Source of the DNA: UBA5239 sp040394635
GTDB lineage: Bacteria > Verrucomicrobiota > Lentisphaeria > Victivallales > Victivallaceae
DNA: 64,000 bases
Direction: 5' to 3'
Assembly (NCBI GenBank): GCA_040394635.1
Contig: JBEBRW010000001.1
Location: 62,001 to 126,000 of the forward strand
In this document: positions 62,714 to 64,000 of the stretch, piece after piece
Layout: the number at the start of each line of letters is the position of its first letter
Position numbering within the stretch: the first letter of the stretch is position 1
Translations under genes and position numbers: made by a program
Notes under the pieces: generated by a model
Database searches by the model: none
Told to the model about the DNA's origin: nothing
Seen by the model: only the letters and a program-made list of their open reading frames with translations

Positions 62714-64000
62714 TTTCCACCCTCCTTTTTCAAAACCAAGGTTGACATGGGGGGCACGGTCAATTTTGTGCCGCCCGGAATATTTTTATTTCCGCCGAGT
62801 AAACGATAGGTGCCTTGCGGCAGTTCAAGCGTAAATGTGCGGTCCTTCGTCGCATTCATGCCGATCTCAAAGGGACCGTAGGAAGCGCGGTAGAAATCGC
62901 CGCGCCCGGCATAAGGACTCTCGTCGCCCGCTTTGAAACTGATACCGTCCGGAATCTTCGCGACCGGCAGTTTTTCACCGGTGTGGGCCGAGTTGTATTT
63001 CTGCGGATAATGGATATGCCCGCCGCCGCGCCCGAAGCCGAAATTGGTCCAGTTCGGCCGGGTCCAGGTCATGCCGGACGCCGTGAATTCGATGTCGATC
63101 CGCTGAGTCGCGATGCGCTCGACCTGCGGGGTCAGGTAATGGAACCTGCCGAGGAAATTCACCGCAGTGCGGGCGCGCCAATAGAGCGACGCATACAGAA
63201 TTTCATCGCCATCCTTCACCGCCATCACGCCGTTTTCCTCGTCGCTCCAGACGAAGTCCGGCTGGTCCGGCGACATCGGCATCCGGCTGCCGGACTTCGG
63301 CAGTTTCTTCAGCGCGTCGTATTCACCGGGCGTCTGGAGCAGGCCGAACGTCACCCGGAAGCCCCCCTCCTCCATCTGGTGCGCCACAGAACTGAAAAAC
63401 TGCTGTTCCGCCAGCATCTGCTGAACCAGCCCGACGGAGTAATCGTCGCCGACCGCCAGCGGGGCCTGCAGCGGCGAGGCGTCGCGGCTCGGGCGCTGGG
63501 CATAGCAGATATCGCCGGGGAGCTTCGTATCGCGCCAGCCGATGACGGTCTCGATCCGCATCACCGGGTATCCGTTCCGGTCGAGCGAGGGATGGCGGAA
63601 AATCGAGCGTGCCTTGATGATCCTGATCAATGCGGCCTTAATCTCCGGGTCGCCCTCGGCGCCGGGAGCCGGGCGGGTGGCATTGTAAATGGCAGTGGCC
63701 CAATCCAGCACTTCACCGTAATTGCCGACATAGCCGAGCTCCTTGGTCAATCCCTTGTCCGTCAGCTGCAGATAGTCTTTGCCGACCGGCCAGGTGGGAT
63801 TGCCGTCGCGATCCAGCTTGCCGGACCACGGACGCAGGCCGACAGATTCCTTCAGGAACCCAAGCGTGGTTTCCAGCGGCAGCGCCAGCGAGGAATCGAG
63901 GTAGTTCAAGGCGCGATTATTCAGGTGCAGATTCATGTCGATAATCATCGACTGATTGGTGTACATGCGGCGGAAGGTGGAGAGGTGGTCGATACCGGCC
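62710..64000 (-). CDS. Hairpin/lyase-like protein, C-terminal part (5' truncated by window)
   Basis: The frame is open through the right edge (AGIDHLSTFRR precedes the first internal Met), so the start lies outside. About 430 residues are visible: helical hairpins (MIIDMNLHLNNRALNYLDSSLALPLETTLGFLKESVG), then beta-sandwich segments (GVMAVKDGDEILYASLYWRAR, FGRGGGHIHYPQKYNSAHTGEKLP) and a final short beta domain. This order is like heparinase- or alginate-lyase-type toroid plus sandwich enzymes, but I cannot name a family. Its stop overlaps the next ATG (ATGA). Confidence 0.5.
   Translation of the reverse strand, partial: AGIDHLSTFRRMYTNQSMIIDMNLHLNNRALNYLDSSLALPLETTLGFLKESVGLRPWSGKLDRDGNPTWPVGKDYLQLTDKGLTKELGYVGNYGEVLDWATAIYNATRPAPGAEGDPEIKAALIRIIKARSIFRHPSLDRNGYPVMRIETVIGWRDTKLPGDICYAQRPSRDASPLQAPLAVGDDYSVGLVQQMLAEQQFFSSVAHQMEEGGFRVTFGLLQTPGEYDALKKLPKSGSRMPMSPDQPDFVWSDEENGVMAVKDGDEILYASLYWRARTAVNFLGRFHYLTPQVERIATQRIDIEFTASGMTWTRPNWTNFGFGRGGGHIHYPQKYNSAHTGEKLPVAKIPDGISFKAGDESPYAGRGDFYRASYGPFEIGMNATKDRTFTLELPQGTYRLLGGNKNIPGGTKLTVPPMSTLVLKKEGGK

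Overview
The window looks like a chromosome segment from a Lentisphaerota bacterium (Victivallales-like; PVC superphylum). This is inferred from four type II-secretion-like pseudopilins of the DUF1559 / H-X9-DG kind, a giant extracellular protein that starts with an LEDRVLF (LEPR-x-LL-like) motif, and a dense, strand-switching array of carbohydrate-active enzymes. I see no rRNA, tRNA, CRISPR array or insertion sequence. Nearly all coding capacity goes to sensing, importing and degrading glycans.

Layout. (1) 1-8.8 kb: a 5'-truncated GH42-like protein coupled to a GH110-like beta-helix enzyme (+), then a GH29 fucosidase (-), a DUF4838/GH67-like protein (+) and a GH78-like rhamnosidase (-). (2) 7.2-15.5 kb (-): a GntR regulator / pseudopilin / secreted TIM-barrel glycosidase / GH78 operon, preceded by a two-gene URO-D-like operon. 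Both operons start from near-identical duplicated promoter-operators, and the URO-D operon carries a 25-codon remnant of the regulator's 5' end. (3) 15.5-23.5 kb: LacI regulator / pseudopilin / sodium-solute symporter / DUF4434 / secreted glycosidase (-), divergent from a second DUF4434 protein (+). (4) 23.5-33.1 kb (-): GntR-type regulator / pseudopilin / giant lyase-like protein / 2-hydroxyacid dehydrogenase / sialidase-fold protein, preceded by a nitrilase-fold fusion gene that shares an upstream TGAGCCAA box. (5) 33.4-46.5 kb: transporter / glycosidase / AraC operon (+), pseudopilin / GH95 / PL8 operon (-) and GH123-like / GH29 operon (-). The three promoters carry the same 26-bp element at the same distance from the -10 box. 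(6) 47.1-58.7 kb: one 3874-residue surface protein with DUF4347, CSLREA/beta-helix and YDG/MBG-type repeats, including exact-length 534-bp and 270-bp tandem repeats. (7) 58.9-64 kb (-): an operon ending in a sodium-solute symporter and two hairpin-fold glycan-enzyme-like proteins; the first runs off the window.

How the genes work together (inference). Regions 2, 3 and 4 repeat one layout: a one-component sugar-sensing regulator, then one pseudopilin, then enzymes and sometimes a transporter. Region 5 has the same parts with AraC as the likely shared regulator. This resembles a Lentisphaerota counterpart of polysaccharide utilisation loci in which a dedicated pseudopilin takes the place of SusC/SusD. 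In region 5 the enzyme set (PL8 lyase, GH29 and GH95 fucosidases, GH123-like hexosaminidase) would fit a fucosylated, GalNAc-containing glycan such as fucosylated chondroitin.
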